DNA of 64,000 nt from Corydoras sp. C115 (lineage: Eukaryota > Chordata > Actinopteri > Siluriformes > Callichthyidae): assembly GCA_019802505.1 (NCBI GenBank), contig JAFMOC010000791.1, forward strand, positions 36,001-100,000. The letters are read 5' to 3'. The stretch's first letter is position 1. Every line of letters begins with the position of its first letter. Below, piece by piece: positions 47,941 through 61,400 of this stretch. The notes below the pieces were generated by a model. That model ran no database searches. It was not told the DNA's origin and worked only from the letters and a program-made list of their open reading frames with translations. The position numbers were made by a program, and so were the translations under genes.

Positions 47941-50750
47941 TCCCAACACCCTAACCACCGAGCTACCGCACCCTCAACACCCTGACCACCGAGCTACCGC
48001 ACCCAACGCCCTGACCACCGAGCTACCGCACCCAACACCCTGACCACCGAGCTACCGCACCAACATCCTGACCACCGAGCTACCGCACCCTCAACACCCT
48101 GACCACCGAGCTACCGCACCAACACCCTGACCACCGAGCTACCGCACCCAACACCCTGACCACCGAGCTACCGCACCCAACGCCCTGACCACCGAGCTAC
48201 CGCACCCAACACCCTGACCACCGAGCTACCGCACCCAACACCCTGACCACCGAGCTACCGCACCAACACCCTGACCACCGAGCTACCGCACTCAACATCC
48301 TGACCACCGAGCTACCGCACCAACATCCTGACCACCGAGCTACCGCACCAACATCCTGACCACCGAGCTACCGCACCAACATCCTGACCACCAAGCTACC
48401 GCACCAACACCCTGACCACCGAGCTACCGCACCAACACCCTGACCACCGAGCTACCGCACCAACACCCTGACCACCGAGCTACCGCACCCAACACCCTGA
48501 CCACCGAGCTACCGCACCAACACCCTAACCACCGAGCTACCGCACCCAACACCCTGACCACCGAGCTACCGCACCAACACCCTAACCACTGAGCTACCGC
48601 ACCCAACACCCCTAACCACCGAGCTACCGCACCAACACCCTGACCACCGAGCTACCGCACCCAACGCCCTGACCACCGAGCTACCGCACCCTCAACACCC
48701 TGACCACCGAGCTACCGCACCAACATCCTGACCACCGAGCTACCACACCCAACACCCTGACCACCGAGCTACCGCACCCAACGCCCTGACCACCGAGCTA
48801 CCGCACCAACATCCTGACCACCGAGCTACCGCACCCAACACCCTGACCACCGAGCTACCGCACCAACACCCTAACCACCGAGCTACCGCACCCAACACCC
48901 CTAACCACCGAGCTACCGCACCAACATCCTGACCACCGAGCTACCGCACCCAACACCCTGACCACCGAGCTACCGCACCCTCAACACCCTGACCACCGAG
49001 CTACCGCACCAACACCCTGACCACCGAGCTACCGCACCAATACCCTGACCACCGAGCTACCGCACCAACACCCTGACCACCGAGCTACCGCTCCCAACAC
49101 CCTGACCACCGAGCTACCGCACCAACACCCTGACCACCGAGCTACCGCACCAACACCCTGACCACCGAGCTACCGCACCCAACACCCTAACCACCGAGCT
49201 ACCGCACCAACACCCTAACCACCGAGCTACCACACCCAACACCCTGACCACCGAGCTACCGCACCCAACACCCTGACCACCGAGCTACCGCACCCAACAC
49301 CCTGACCACCAAGCTACCGCACCCAACACCCTGACCACCGAGCTACCGCACCCAACACCCTGACCACCGAGCTACCGCACCAACACCCTAACCACCGAGC
49401 TACCGCACCAACACCCTAACCACCGAGCTACCGCACCAACACCCTAACCACCGAGCTACCGCACCAACACCCTAACCACCGAGCTACCGCACCCAACACC
49501 CCGACCACCGAGCTACCGCACCCAACACCCCGACCACCGAGCTACCGCACCCAACACCCTAACCACCGAGCTACCGCACCAACACCCTAACCACCGAGCT
49601 ACCGCACCAACACCCTAACCACCGAGCTACCGCACCCAACACCCCTAACCACCGAGCTACCGCACCAACATCCTGACCACCGAGCTACCGCACCCAACAT
49701 CCTGACCACCGAGCTACCGCACCAACATCCTGACCACTGAGCTACCGCACCCAACACCCTGACCACCGCGCTACCGCACCCAACACCCTGACCACCGAGC
49801 TACCGCACCCAACACCCTGACCACCGAGCTACCGCACCCAACGCCCTGACCACCGAGCTACCGCACCCAACGCCCTGACCACCGAGCTACCGCACCCAAC
49901 GCCCTAACCACCGAGCTACCGCACCCAACGCCCTGACCACCGAGCTACCGCACCCAACACCCTGACCACCGAGCTACCGCACCAACACCCTAACCACCGA
50001 GCTACCGCACATCCTGACCACCGAGCTACCGCACCAAACACCCTGACCACCGCGCTACCGCACCCAACACCCTGACCACCGAGCTACCGCACCAACATCC
50101 TGACCACCGAGCTACCGCACCCAACACCCTGACCACCGAGCTACCGCACCAACACCCTGACCACCGAGCTACCGCACCAACACCCTGACCACCGAGCTAC
50201 CGCACCAACACCCTGACCACCGAGCTACCGCACCAACACCCTGACCACCGAGCTACCGCACCAACACCCTGACCACCGAGCTACCGCACCCAACACCCTA
50301 ACCACCGAGCTACCGCACCCAACACCCTAACCACCGAGCTACCGCTCCCAACACCCTAACCACCGAGCTACCGCACCAACATCCTGACCACCGAGCTACC
50401 GCACCAACATCCTGACCACCGAGCTACCGCACCAACATCCTGACCACCGAGCTACCGCACCCAACACTCTAACCACCGAGCTACCGCACCCAACACCCTG
50501 ACCACCGAGCTACCGCACCCAAAACCCTGACCACCGAGCTACCGCACCAACACCCTGACCACCGAGCTACCGCACCAACACCCTGACCACCGAGCTACCG
50601 CACCAACACCCTGACCACCGAGCTACCGCACCCAACACCCTGACCACCGAGCTACCGCACCCAACACCCTGACCACCGAGCTACTGCACCCAACACCCTA
50701 ACCACCGAGCTACCGCACCCAACACCCTGACCACCGAGCTACCGCACCCT
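47941..50750 (-). repeat. 28-29-bp array grown from the A-box end of a SINE
   Basis: About 98 units. Read on minus the unit is CGGTAGCTCGGTGGTCAGGG plus TGTTGGTG, with length variants of one or two bases. The first units next to the SINE at 47.77-47.94 kb still read CGGTAGCTCAGTGGTTAGGG, so the array is an expansion of that SINE head, carrying the Pol III A box but not the B box. Confidence 0.9.
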
Positions 50751-51030
50751 CATACAACACTTCATAACTTTCTCAGGAAAACGTTTAAAAACAGGACACG
50801 TGAACCCGACACCCATCAAGCTGCACCATCAGTAAACAGGGTAACATCTCGGGGGCAATAATATTTTACGATGGAGGGGAAGGCTGATCTGATCTGTTGA
50901 TCCCTGAAGAATCCCAAAAAAATGATCAGTCCAAACGAGAAGAAAGAAGAGCTTTGATATTAACAGCTCTTAAAGTTCACACCCCCGACACAGAGATTCA
51001 ACCGGCTAAAAATAACCGCAAGTGGAAGAC

Positions 51031-51083
<53 letters not shown>

Positions 51084-51165
51084 CCTAGGAACCAGTCACA
51101 TCGCATTAAATTCACCAGCTCTGTTGCAACTTCGACCCCAATCTACCCTCCCAACATGTGCACCA
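50751..51165. other. Unique intron 1 sequence with (CA)n
   Basis: No gene seen. A (CA)n microsatellite is at 51032-51081. Confidence 0.5.
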
Positions 51166-51167
51166 TT

Positions 51168-52440
51168 AATATCCATCCATTATCTTCCGCTTTATCCTCT
51201 ATTAGGGTCGTGGGGGGGGGGGTTCCCCATGTCCATCCAGGGGAGAACGTTTCGGGAGCTGGGCAGATACACCCAAGACAGGGCGCCAATCTGTCACATA
51301 GACACACTCTATATGGGGCAATTTGGAGGACTCAATTAAACTCAATTATTAATAATAAAATATTATAATGTTATATTTTAGTAGGCGGCACGGTGGCTTA
51401 GTGTTTAGTATGTTCTCCTCTCAGCACTAGGGATTCCCAGTTCGAATCCCCATCTGGGTGGAGTTTCCATGTTCTCCCCGTTTCCACGTGGGTTTCCTCC
51501 GGGTTCTCCGGTTTCCTCCCACAGTCCAAAAACATGGATCAAGTCAATTGAGTTCTCCAAATTGCCCCATATAGAGTGTGTCTGTGTGAGTGAGTGTGTG
51601 CCCAGCGATGGATTGGCGCCCTGTCCTGGGTGTATCTGCCCAGCGCCCGAAACGTTCTCCCCTAGATGGGCATGGGGAACCCCACCGCGACCATAGTAGA
51701 AGATAAAGTGGAGGATAATGGACGGATGAATGGATCTTCAGGTTTAGGTTGGCATGGTGGCTTAGTGTTTAGCATGTTCTCCTCTCAGCTCTAGGGATTC
51801 CTGGTTCGAATCCCCATCTGGGTGGAGTTTCCATGTTCTCCCCGTTTCCATGTGGGTTTCCTCCGGGTTCTCTGGTTTCCTCACACAGTCCAAAAACATG
51901 GATAAAGGTCAATTGAATTCTCCAAATTGCCCCATATAGAGTGTGTCTGTGAGTGCGTGCCCAGCGACAAATTGGTGCCCTGTCCTGCCCAGCGCCCGAA
52001 ACGTTCTCCCCTGGATGGGCATGGGGGAACCCCCCCACCCGTGACCCTAATAGAAGATAAAGTGGAAGATAATGGATGAATGTATATAACATTCATTCAT
52101 TATCTCCCGCTTTATCCTCTATTAGGGTCGCGGTGGGGTTCCCCATGCCCATCCAGGGGAGAACGTCTCGGGCGCTGGGCAGATAGACCCAGGACAGGGC
52201 GCCAATCCATCGCTGGGCACACACTCACTCACTCACACAAACACACTCTACATGGGGCAATTTGGAGAACTCAATTGACTTGATCCATGTTTTTGGACTG
52301 TGGGAGGAAAGCGGAGAACCCGGAGGAAACCCACGCGGACACGGGGAGAACATGGAAACTCCACCCAGATGGGGATTCGAACCGGGAATCCCTAGCGCCA
52401 AGAGGCGAACGTGCTGACCACTAAGCCACCGTGCCGCCAT
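51168..52440. mobile_element. SINE block, four copies
   Basis: 51168-51340 minus (partial); 51383-51730 plus; 51748-52085 plus; 52092-52438 minus, so the last two are tail to tail. A short (TA)n follows. Confidence 0.85.
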
Positions 52441-53045
52441 GTATATAATATATATATATATATATATATTTAAAAAATTCTAACGTAATATTTAAACGGA
52501 ATTACGTTACGTAACGGACAATAAAGTCTCCTTGAATCCTTATATTAATCTGCCCTGACTGAATAAACAGCGTCCTGATAAACACACCGTCTGCACACAC
52601 AGCTCCACCAACGAGGTGCTGATACAGCGCAAGCTCGTACTTTGGTTGAAAGCTGTACGATAATAAGGCAGTTTAATGAGAACCACCCCCCTCAACCCCA
52701 CCCTCATCCACCATGCAGTCCTGTTCAGAAATGTCCCCTTTCCCCTTTAATCACATTTATAATCTCCCGTACTGACGGCTGCGGGTCAAGGTCAGCGACT
52801 CCGGCGCCGCATTCCGGCCGTGCCTCCGTGAGATTGGGCGCCGCGTTAGATCTGCCCCGCCTCCCTCCGTACCCCTGCACCGGTCAACAGCACGCTGCCT
52901 CGGAGACGGCAGGAATGAGCTGCCACAGCCTTCCAGCACCGCCGCGTTCCGCGTCACGTCCGGCATATCGACGTCGGCTTAACGTTTCACACTACAGCGA
53001 CACCCTCCATCACCACGACAACACCATCTGACATTCTCACGCGGA
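52441..53045. other. Unique intron 1 sequence
   Basis: 600 bp without SINEs. It is CpG-rich at 52780-53000 (GGCGCCGC, CCGGCCGTGCC). A 129-codon plus frame crosses it with no recognisable domain, so I do not call a gene. A regulatory element is possible. Confidence 0.4.
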
Positions 53046-53049
53046 GGTT

Positions 53050-54520
53050 CTGCCCATTCGGGGGGAGAACGTTTCGGGCGCTGGGCAGATACACCCAGGA
53101 CAGGGGGGCAATCAATCGCTGGGCACATACTCACTTACAGAGACACACTCTATATGGGGCAATTTGGAGAATTCAGTTGACTTGATCCATGTTTTTAGAC
53201 TGTGGGAGCAAACCGGAGAACCCGGAGGAAACCCATGCGGACAGGGGGAGAACATGGAAACTCCACCCAGATTGGGATTCGAACCGGGAATCCCCAGCGC
53301 TGAGAGGAGAACATGCTAAACCACTAAGCTACCATGCCACCCTGATAATAATCCATTCATCCATTATCTTCCACTTAATGGAAGATAATGGAGGGGGGGG
53401 GGGTTCCCCATGCCCATCCAGGGGAGAACGTTTCGGGCGCTGGGCAGATAGACCCAGTACAGGAGGGCAATCTATCACTGGACACTCACTCACTCACACA
53501 GACACACTCTATATGGGGCAATTTGGAGAACTCAATTGACTCGATCCATGTTTTTGGACTGTGGGAGGAAAACGGAGAACCCGGAGGAAACCCACGCGGA
53601 CAGGGGGAGAACATGGAAACTCCACCCAGATTGGGATTCGAACCTGGAATCCCCAGCGCTGAGAGGAGAACGTGCTAAACCACTAAGCCATTGTGCCGCC
53701 CTAATAAAACTCCATTCATTATCTCCCGCTTTATCCTCTATTAGGGTCGCGGGGGCGGGTTCCCCATGCCCATCCACGGGAGAACATTTCGGGTGCTGGG
53801 CAGATACACCCAGGACAGGGGGGCAATCTATTACTGGGCACACACTCACTCACACAGACACACTCTATATGGGGCAATTTGGAGACTTCAATTGACCTCG
53901 ATCCATGTGTTTTGGACTATGGGAGGAAACCGGAGAACCCGGAGGAAACCCACGCGGACACGGGGAGAACATGGACTCCATCCATTATCTTCCGCTTTAT
54001 CCTCTACTAGGGTCGGGGGGGGGGTTCTCCATGCCCATCCAGGGGAGAACGTTTCGGGCGCTGGGCAGATAGACCCAGGACAGGGGGGACAATCTATCAC
54101 TGGGCACACACTCAGACACTCTATATGGGGCAATTTGGAGACCTCAATTGACCTTGATCCATGTTTTTTGGACTATGGGAGGAAACCGGAGAACCCGGAG
54201 GAGAACCACGCGGACACGGGGAGAACATGGAAACTCCACCCAGATTAGGATTCGAACCTGGAATCCCCAGCGCTGAGAGGAGAACATGCTAAGCCACCAA
54301 GTCACCGTGCCACCCTCACTCCCACAATCCAAAAACATACATTCAAGGTGTATTGGCTGATCAAATTAATCTAAATTGCCCCTTTATGTTGTGTTTGTGT
54401 GCCCAGCAAAAGACTGGCGCACCGTCCTGGGTGTATCTGCCCAGCGCCCGAAACGTTCTCCTCTGGATGGGCATGGGGAACCCCCCCCCCCCCACGACTC
54501 TAGTAGAGGATGAAACGGTT
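53050..54520. mobile_element. SINE block, mostly minus
   Basis: Minus copies 53050-53343, 53372-53702, 53712-53978 (cut) and 53985-54316, then a plus 3' part 54318-54520. The copy at 53712 stops after GAACATGGA and continues straight into the tail of the next, a recombination or deletion join. Confidence 0.85.
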
Positions 54521-55020
54521 TGTTTATTATTAGTTTGGTGTTTTAATTTTAACATTTCTTTTGGAGCGTAAATTAACATTCACACCACGATGTCACACCA
54601 GAACCATCAACGAACCAGAACACGATTTCACAGAACAACTGAGCGAGTTGGACGAATGGACCAACTTACGGTCCCCGCGATTACATGAGGTCCCCAAAGT
54701 GTGAGTGTGTAGCAGGTTAAGGTCCCCACAGTGTCATATAAACCTGTTCAGCCCCACAGTTTCGTTCTTTCGTTCGTTCTTTCGTTCGTTCGTTCGTTCG
54801 TTCGTCTCAACCGTACTTCAGTGCATCGCTAAAACTGCCTTCACCTTTAATTACAGCACACGGTCACCGTGACAACGTTTCGACAACGTTTCGACAACCT
54901 CACGCGACATTAAGACATTCAGTTCCGTCCAGTTGCATAAAGACTGAGACCTCGCGTTGATGACGGGAACTTCTGTTTCAATCCATTATTCACACAAACA
55001 CTCTCATCAGAACCCCATTT
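54521..55020. other. Unique intron 1 sequence with (TTCG)n
   Basis: (GTTC/TTCG)n at 54763-54804; otherwise no gene or repeat recognised. Confidence 0.5.
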
Positions 55021-55024
55021 ATTT

Positions 55025-55925
55025 TGCCCACTAGTGGTTCAGCATGTTCTCCTCTCAGCGCTGGGGATTCAGGTTCCAATCCCCATCTGGGTGGAGTTTC
55101 CATGTCCTCCTCATGTCCGCGTGGGTTTCCTCTGGGTTCTCCGGTTTCCTCCCACAGTCCAAAAACATGGATCAAGTCAATTGAGTTCTCCAAATTGCCC
55201 CATATAGAGTGTGTCTGTGTGAGTGAGTGTGTGTCCAGCGATGGATTGCCCCCCTGTCCTGGGTGTATCTGCCCAGCGCCCGAAACGTTCTCCCCTGGAT
55301 GGGCATGGGGAACGCCCCCCCCACGACCGTAGTTGAGGATAAAGCAGAAGATAATGGATGGATGGATTATTATCAGGGCGGCACGGTGGCTTAGTGGTTT
55401 AGCATGTTCTCCTCTCAGCTCCGGGGATTCCAGGTTCAAATCCCAATCTGGGTGGAGTTTCCACTTTCTCCCCGTGTCCGCGTGGGTTTCCTCCGGGTTC
55501 TCCGGCTTCCTCCCACAGTCCAAAAACATGGATCAAGGTCAATTAAGTGTGTGCGTGAGTGTGTGCCCAGTGATAGATTGCCCCCCCTGTCCTGGGTGTA
55601 CCCGCCCAGTGCCCGAAACGTTCTCCCCTGGATGGGCATGGGGAATTCCCCCCCCCCCCCCCCCCCCGCGACCCTAACAGAGGATAAAGCGGAAGATAAT
55701 GAATGGATTAGTGCACCCCTAAAACATTGGGAGAACATCCAATATCAATTTAGAGCAGCCAATTGACCTTGAATCCATGTTCTTGGATGTTCTTCCATGA
55801 CGGTGGAAGGAAACCTGAGAACCCGGCGGAAAACCCACACAGACACGGGGAGAACATGGAGACTCCGCCCAGAACCTAGGTTCGAACCTGGCTCCCCAGC
55901 GCCGAGAGGAGAACATGCCAGCTGA
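55025..55925. mobile_element. SINE block next to exon 1
   Basis: 55025-55365 and 55376-55708 plus; 55735-55922 minus, from an older subfamily (ACCTTGAATCCATGTTCTTGG). The last ends about 35 bp from the donor of exon 1. Confidence 0.8.
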
Positions 55926-55956
55926 GAAGACGAGCGCCAAAGCAGACGGCGACTTA

Positions 55957-56247
<291 letters not shown>

Positions 56248-56500
56248 AAAAAAAAAAACTAATCCGTGAGGTTGGGGTGCATCCTGACCCTGTGATGAAA
56301 GCAATACAGTTTTTAGAGGTGCAAAACTTTTTTAGGGGGTTGTTTCGGTGCTGGTACGTCCCTTGTCGGGTAACTCCAGAAACTGCAACGAGGAAAAGAA
56401 ATATACGATTAGAACGATATTGATCCGGGCATCTGTTAATTACAGATTTTGATGGTATGATTATTAACTTATTAATTAAAATAACATGATTATTACGCAA
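56248..56500. other. Noisy sequence upstream of exon 1
   Basis: Continues the irregular, homopolymer-rich sequence of the exon 1 patch up to about 56400. No usable acceptor or start codon can be picked. Confidence 0.4.
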
Positions 56501-56506
56501 TGATTA

Positions 56507-57612
56507 TTCATTCATTATCTCCCGCTTTATCCTCTATTAGGGTCGCTGGTGGGGTTCCCCATGCCCATCCAGGGGAGAACGTTTTGGGCGCTGGGCAGAT
56601 AGACCCAGGACAGGACGCCAATCTATCGCTGGGCACACACTCACCCACACATACACACTCTATATGGGGCAATTTTGAGAATTCAATTGACTTGATCCAT
56701 GTTTTTGGACTGTGGGAGGAAACCGGAGAACCCGGAGGAAACCCATGAGGACACAGGGAGAACATGGAAACTCCACCCAGATGGGGATTTGAACTGGGAA
56801 TCCCTAGCGCTGAGAGGAGAACATGCTAAACCACTAAGCCTCCGTGCCACCCTATGCAACTTTACCAAAAAAAAGTGCCACAATTCACAGGAACAGTGCA
56901 GTTTCTTAGGTTTGTTATTTATATTAGGAAAATATATTTATATTCAGGCGGCACGGTGGCTTAGTGGTTTAGCATGTTCTCCTCTCAGCGCTAGGGATTC
57001 CCGGTTCGAATCCCCATCTGGGTGGAGTTTCCATGTTCTCCCCGTGTTCGCGTGGGTTTCCTCCGGGTTCTCCGGTTTCCTCCCACAGTCCAAAAACATG
57101 GATCAAGTCAAGTGAGTTATCCAAATTGCCCCATATAGAGTGTGTCTGTGTGAGTGAGTGTGTACCTAGTGATAGATTGCCCCCCTGTCCTGGGTGTATC
57201 TGCCCAGCGCCCGAAACGTTCTCGCCTGGATGGGCATGGGGAACCCCACCGCAACCCTAATAGAGGAAAAAGTGGAAGATGATGAATGGATTGTTTAAAG
57301 GGGTAACATGGTGGCTTAGTGGTTTAGTATGTTCTCCTCTCAGCGCTAGGGATTCCCGGTTCGAATCCCCACCTGGGTGGAGTTTCCATGTTCTCCCCGT
57401 GTCTGCGTGGGTTTCCTCCGGGTTCTCCGGTTTCCTCCCACAGTCCAAAAACATGGATCAAGTCAATTGAGTTCTCCAAATTGCCCCATATAGAGTGTGT
57501 CTGTGTGAGTGAGTGTGTGCCCAGCGATAGATTGGCATCCTGTCCTGGGTGTATCTGCCCAGCGCCCGAACCCCGACCCTAATAAAGGATAAAGCGGAAG
57601 ACAATGAATGAA
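56507..57612. mobile_element. SINE block: one minus, two plus
   Basis: 56507-56852 minus; 56946-57290 and 57298-57612 plus. The last lacks the stretch between GCGCCCGAA and CCCCGACC. Confidence 0.85.
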
Positions 57613-57660
57613 TGATTTGTAAGTCGCTTTGGATAAAATCGTCCGCTAAATGACTAAATG
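57613..57660 (+). mobile_element. L2-like SINE tail fragment
   Basis: TTTGTAAGTCGCTTTGGATA then AAATCGTCCGCTAAATGAC, a typical fish SINE/LINE 3' tail. A shortened form (ATTTGTAAATCGCACTAGG) lies inside each later 345-bp repeat unit. Confidence 0.7.
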
Positions 57661-57661
57661 T

Positions 57662-59215
57662 ACATGATGGAGCGAGAAGGGGGCGTGGCCTAACTTTTGA
57701 CTATTACTGTAGTTCTGATGGGACCCTGGAATATTCATGGATGGGGGGGGGGGTGTAGCAACAGATGGGTCACGCTGTTTAATCGCCGTGCGCGTGCGGC
57801 ATATACAGTTGGCAACTTTGTAAACGTCGCGGCAAATAAAATATAGATTGCCCCCCCTGTCCTGGGTCTATCTGCCCAGCGCCCGAAACGTTCTCCCCCT
57901 GGATGGGCATGGGCAACGTCCCGCCCCTCTCCCCCCGCGACCCTAATATAGGACAAAGCGGAAGACAATGCACTAGGTCACTAGGTAAATTGCACTAGGT
58001 TAAAATTGTCTGGAGCGAGAAGGGGGCGTGGCCTAACTTGACTATACTGTAGTTCTGATGGGACCCTGGAATATTGATGGATGGGGATTGGGGGGGGGTG
58101 TAGCAACAGATGGGTCACGCTGTTTAATCGCCGTGCGCGTGCGACATATACAGTTGGCAACTTTATAAACGTCGCGGCAAATAAAATATAGATTGCCCCC
58201 CCTGTCCTGGGTCTATCTGCCCAGCGCCCGAAACGTTCTCCCCCTGGATGGGCATGGGCATGGGCAACCCCCCGCGCGACCCAAATATAGGATAAAGCAG
58301 AAGATATTGAATGAATGAATCATTTGTAAATCGCACTAGGTTAAAATTGTCTGGAGCGAGAAGGGGGCGTGGCCTAACTTTTGACTATACTGTAGTTCTG
58401 ATGGGACCCTGGAATATTGATGGATGGATGGATGGATGGGGGGGGGGGTGTAGCAACAGATGGGTCACGCTGTTTAATCGCCGTGCGCGTGCGACATATA
58501 CAGTTGGCAACTTTATAAACGTCGCGGCAAATAAAATATAGATTGCCCCCCCTGTCCTGGGTCTATCTGCCCAGCGCCCGAAACGTTCTCCCCCTGGATG
58601 GGCATGGGAAACGTCCCCCCCCTCTCCCCCCGCGACCCTAATATAGGACAAAGCAGAAGACAATGAATGAATGAATGAATGAATCATTTGTAAATTGCAC
58701 TAGGTTAAAATTATCTGGAGCGAGAAGGGGGCGTGGCCTAACTTTTGACTACAGTATACTGTAGTTCTGATGGGACCCTGGAATATTGATGGATGGATTG
58801 GGGGGGGTGTAGCGACAGATGGGTCACGCTGTTTAATCGCCATGCGGGTGCGACATATACGCGTTGGCAACTTTATAAACGTCGCGGCAAATAAAATATA
58901 GATTGCCCCCCCTGTCCTGGGTCTATCTGCCCAGCGCCCGAAACGTTCTCCCCCTGGATGGGCATGGGCAACCCCCCATTTAATAAAGGATAAAGCGGAA
59001 GATATTGAATGAATGAATCATTTGTAAATTGCACTAGGTTAAAATTGTCTGGAGCGAGAAGGGGGCGTGGCCTAACTTTTGACTATTACTGTAGTTCTGA
59101 TGGGACCCTGGAATATTGATGGATGGATGGATGGATGGGGGGGGGGCAACAGTGCGCGTGCGACATACACATTTGGCAACTTTATAAACGTCGCGGCAAA
59201 TAAAATTAATCTAGA
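57662..59215 (+). repeat. ~335-363-bp compound tandem repeat, five units
   Basis: Units start at GGAGCGAGAAGGGGGCGTGG near 57668, 58012, 58352, 58715 and 59050. Each has ACTGTAGTTCTGATGGGACC, CTGGAATATT, a G-run, ATGGGTCACGCTGTTTAATC, GTTGGCAACTTTATAAACG, then a SINE 3' half (GATTGCCCCCCCTGTCC to AATGAATG) and a tail remnant. So a chimera of a DNA-transposon end, single-copy DNA and two SINE pieces was formed first and then amplified. The fifth unit is cut short. Confidence 0.85.
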
Positions 59216-59339
59216 GAAACGGGAGGTCGTACGAACCGTCGTCATGTCTCGCTGCAGCAGCAACGCGCAGCTGAACGAACCACAACTTTCACACTAATAA
59301 CCTTCACTCTGCTGTAACGGCGCGCTTAATAAACACCGC

Positions 59340-59390
59340 GAATGTTACTATAAACGTTACTATAAACGTTACTATAAACGTTACTATAAA
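59340..59390 (+). repeat. 12-bp direct repeat, four copies
   Basis: ACTATAAACGTT repeated four times, just upstream of the CpG-rich region. Confidence 0.9.
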
Positions 59391-59399
59391 GCAGACGTT

Positions 59400-59880
59400 G
59401 ATTTAAGTTGATAATAAACACGACGAGCGACAATAACAGTCGTTACTCTGAGGTCCCGGTGGCTCCGCGTTGTGGAGCCGCGCAGCTCTTTTTTTATTTT
59501 TCGCTAAGTTAATTTAAAGTTGTCGTTTTTAAAGCCGATAAACGTTAAAATTGTGTGCGTTCGGGTTCCTCCGTCGCGTTTCAAAGAGCCGCGTCGCCTT
59601 TGATGTTTATAAACCGGCTCGGTTGGGCAGAGCGCAGGCGCGACTATGCTAAGCTAACGGCTACGGCACCGGAGACCTTTAGAACCGGACCGGGGCGGAC
59701 CTGTCTGCCCGCAGCGTCTCACCTCGGGACCCGGTGAGCCGCGCCGCGCTCGCATGAGATCCCCCTCCGAGCGGCCGGCCGTCCGTCCTCTTACCGGCGC
59801 GGGTTCGGCTCCTCCGCTCCGATCTTAATGCTGCAGCTGGTTCAAGGTAGCCGCCATCTTGTTTACCTCCCCTTCCCTCT
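59400..59880 (-). promoter_or_regulatory. CpG-rich promoter/leader candidate of STK11
   Basis: About 480 bp that are GC- and CpG-rich, unlike the flanking repeats, and free of SINEs. On the minus strand CAAGATGGCGGC at 59862-59851 matches the YY1 element found at many TATA-less start sites. It contains an ATG opening a 10-codon frame that stops at TAA 59827-59825. A donor, CCG|GTAAGAGG, follows at 59795|59794. This would make a short untranslated first exon spliced to the coding exon near 56.2 kb. A plus-strand donor (ACCCG|GTGAGC near 59732) is also present, so bidirectional or opposite use is possible. Confidence 0.5.
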
Positions 59881-59914
59881 TTTTAGCGCAATTCTTAATG
59901 CAACAACTCCGCCT

Positions 59915-61400
59915 TTTACTCTCACACCTCCTATACTCACATTACTCACCTCCTATACTCACCTCCTATACTCACATTACTCACCTCCTATACTCACCTC
60001 CTATACTCACCTCCTATACTCACATTACTCACCTCCTATACTCACCTCCTATACTCACATTACTCACCCTTTTTTTTCCCTCACTCCTATACTCACATTT
60101 TACACACCTCCTATACTCACCTCTATACTACATTACACCTCCTATACTCACCTCCTATATACTCACCTCCTATACTCACATTACACACCTCCTATACTCA
60201 CCTCCTATACTCACATTACACACCTCCTATACTCACCTCCTATACTCACATTACACACCTCCTATACTCACATTACTCACCTCCTATACTCACCTCCTAT
60301 ACTCACATTACTCACCTCCTATACTCACATTACACACCTCCTATACTCACCTCCTATACTCACCTCCTATACTCACATTACACACCTCCTATACTCACCT
60401 CCTTACTCACCTCTAATACTCACTCACTCCATACTCCTATACTCACCTCCTATACTCCATTACACACCTCCTATACTCACCTCCTATACTCCATTACACA
60501 CCTCCTATACTCACCTCCTATACTCACCTCCTATACTCCATTACACACCTCCTATACTCCATTACACACCTCCTATACTCACCTCCTATACTCACATTAC
60601 ACACCTCCTATACTACTCCTTACTCACCTCCTATACTCACCTCCTATACTCACATTACACACCTCCTATACTCACCTCCTATACTCACCTCCTATACTCA
60701 CATTACTCACCTCCTATACTCACCTCCTATACTCACTATACTCACCTCCTATACTCACATTACTCACCTCCTATACTCACATTACTCACCTCCTATACTC
60801 ACATTACACACCTCCTATACTCACCTCCTATACTCACCTCCTATACTCACATTTCACACCTCCTATACTCACCTCCTATACTCACCTCCTATACTCACAT
60901 TACTCACCTCCTATACTCACCTCCTATACTCACCTCCTATACTCACATTACACACCTCCTATACTCACCTCCTATACTCACATTACACACCTCCTATACT
61001 CACATTACACCCTCCTATACTCACCTCCTATACTCACATTACTCACCTCCTATACTCACCCTCCTATACTCCTATACTCACCTCCTATACTCACATTACA
61101 CACCTCCTATACTCACCTCCTATACTCACATTACACACCTCCTATACTCACATTACACACCTCCTATACTCACATTACACACCTCCTATACTCACCTCCT
61201 ATACTCACCTCCTATACTCACATTACTCACCTCCTATACTCACCTCCTATACTCACCTCCTATACTCACCTCCTATACTCACATTACACACCTCCTATTA
61301 CTCACCTCCTATACTCACATTACACACCTCTATACTTACCTCCTATACTCCATTACACACCTCCTATACTCACCTCCTATACTTTTGTTACACACCTACA
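59915..61400 (+). repeat. CTCCTATACTCAC minisatellite
   Basis: About 1.5 kb of CACCTCCTATACTCA units alternating with ACATTACTCAC or ACATTACACAC. It lies directly beyond the promoter candidate. The 589-codon Tyr/Thr/His frame is an artefact. From about 61380 units become irregular. Confidence 0.95.

Noticed and set aside
44560..50750. CRISPR-like regular repeats
   Set aside because: Units are contiguous with no unique spacers, and this is vertebrate intron sequence.
52642..53031. 129-codon plus frame in CpG-rich intron DNA
   Set aside because: No recognisable domain, no splice or poly(A) context; composition explains the open frame.
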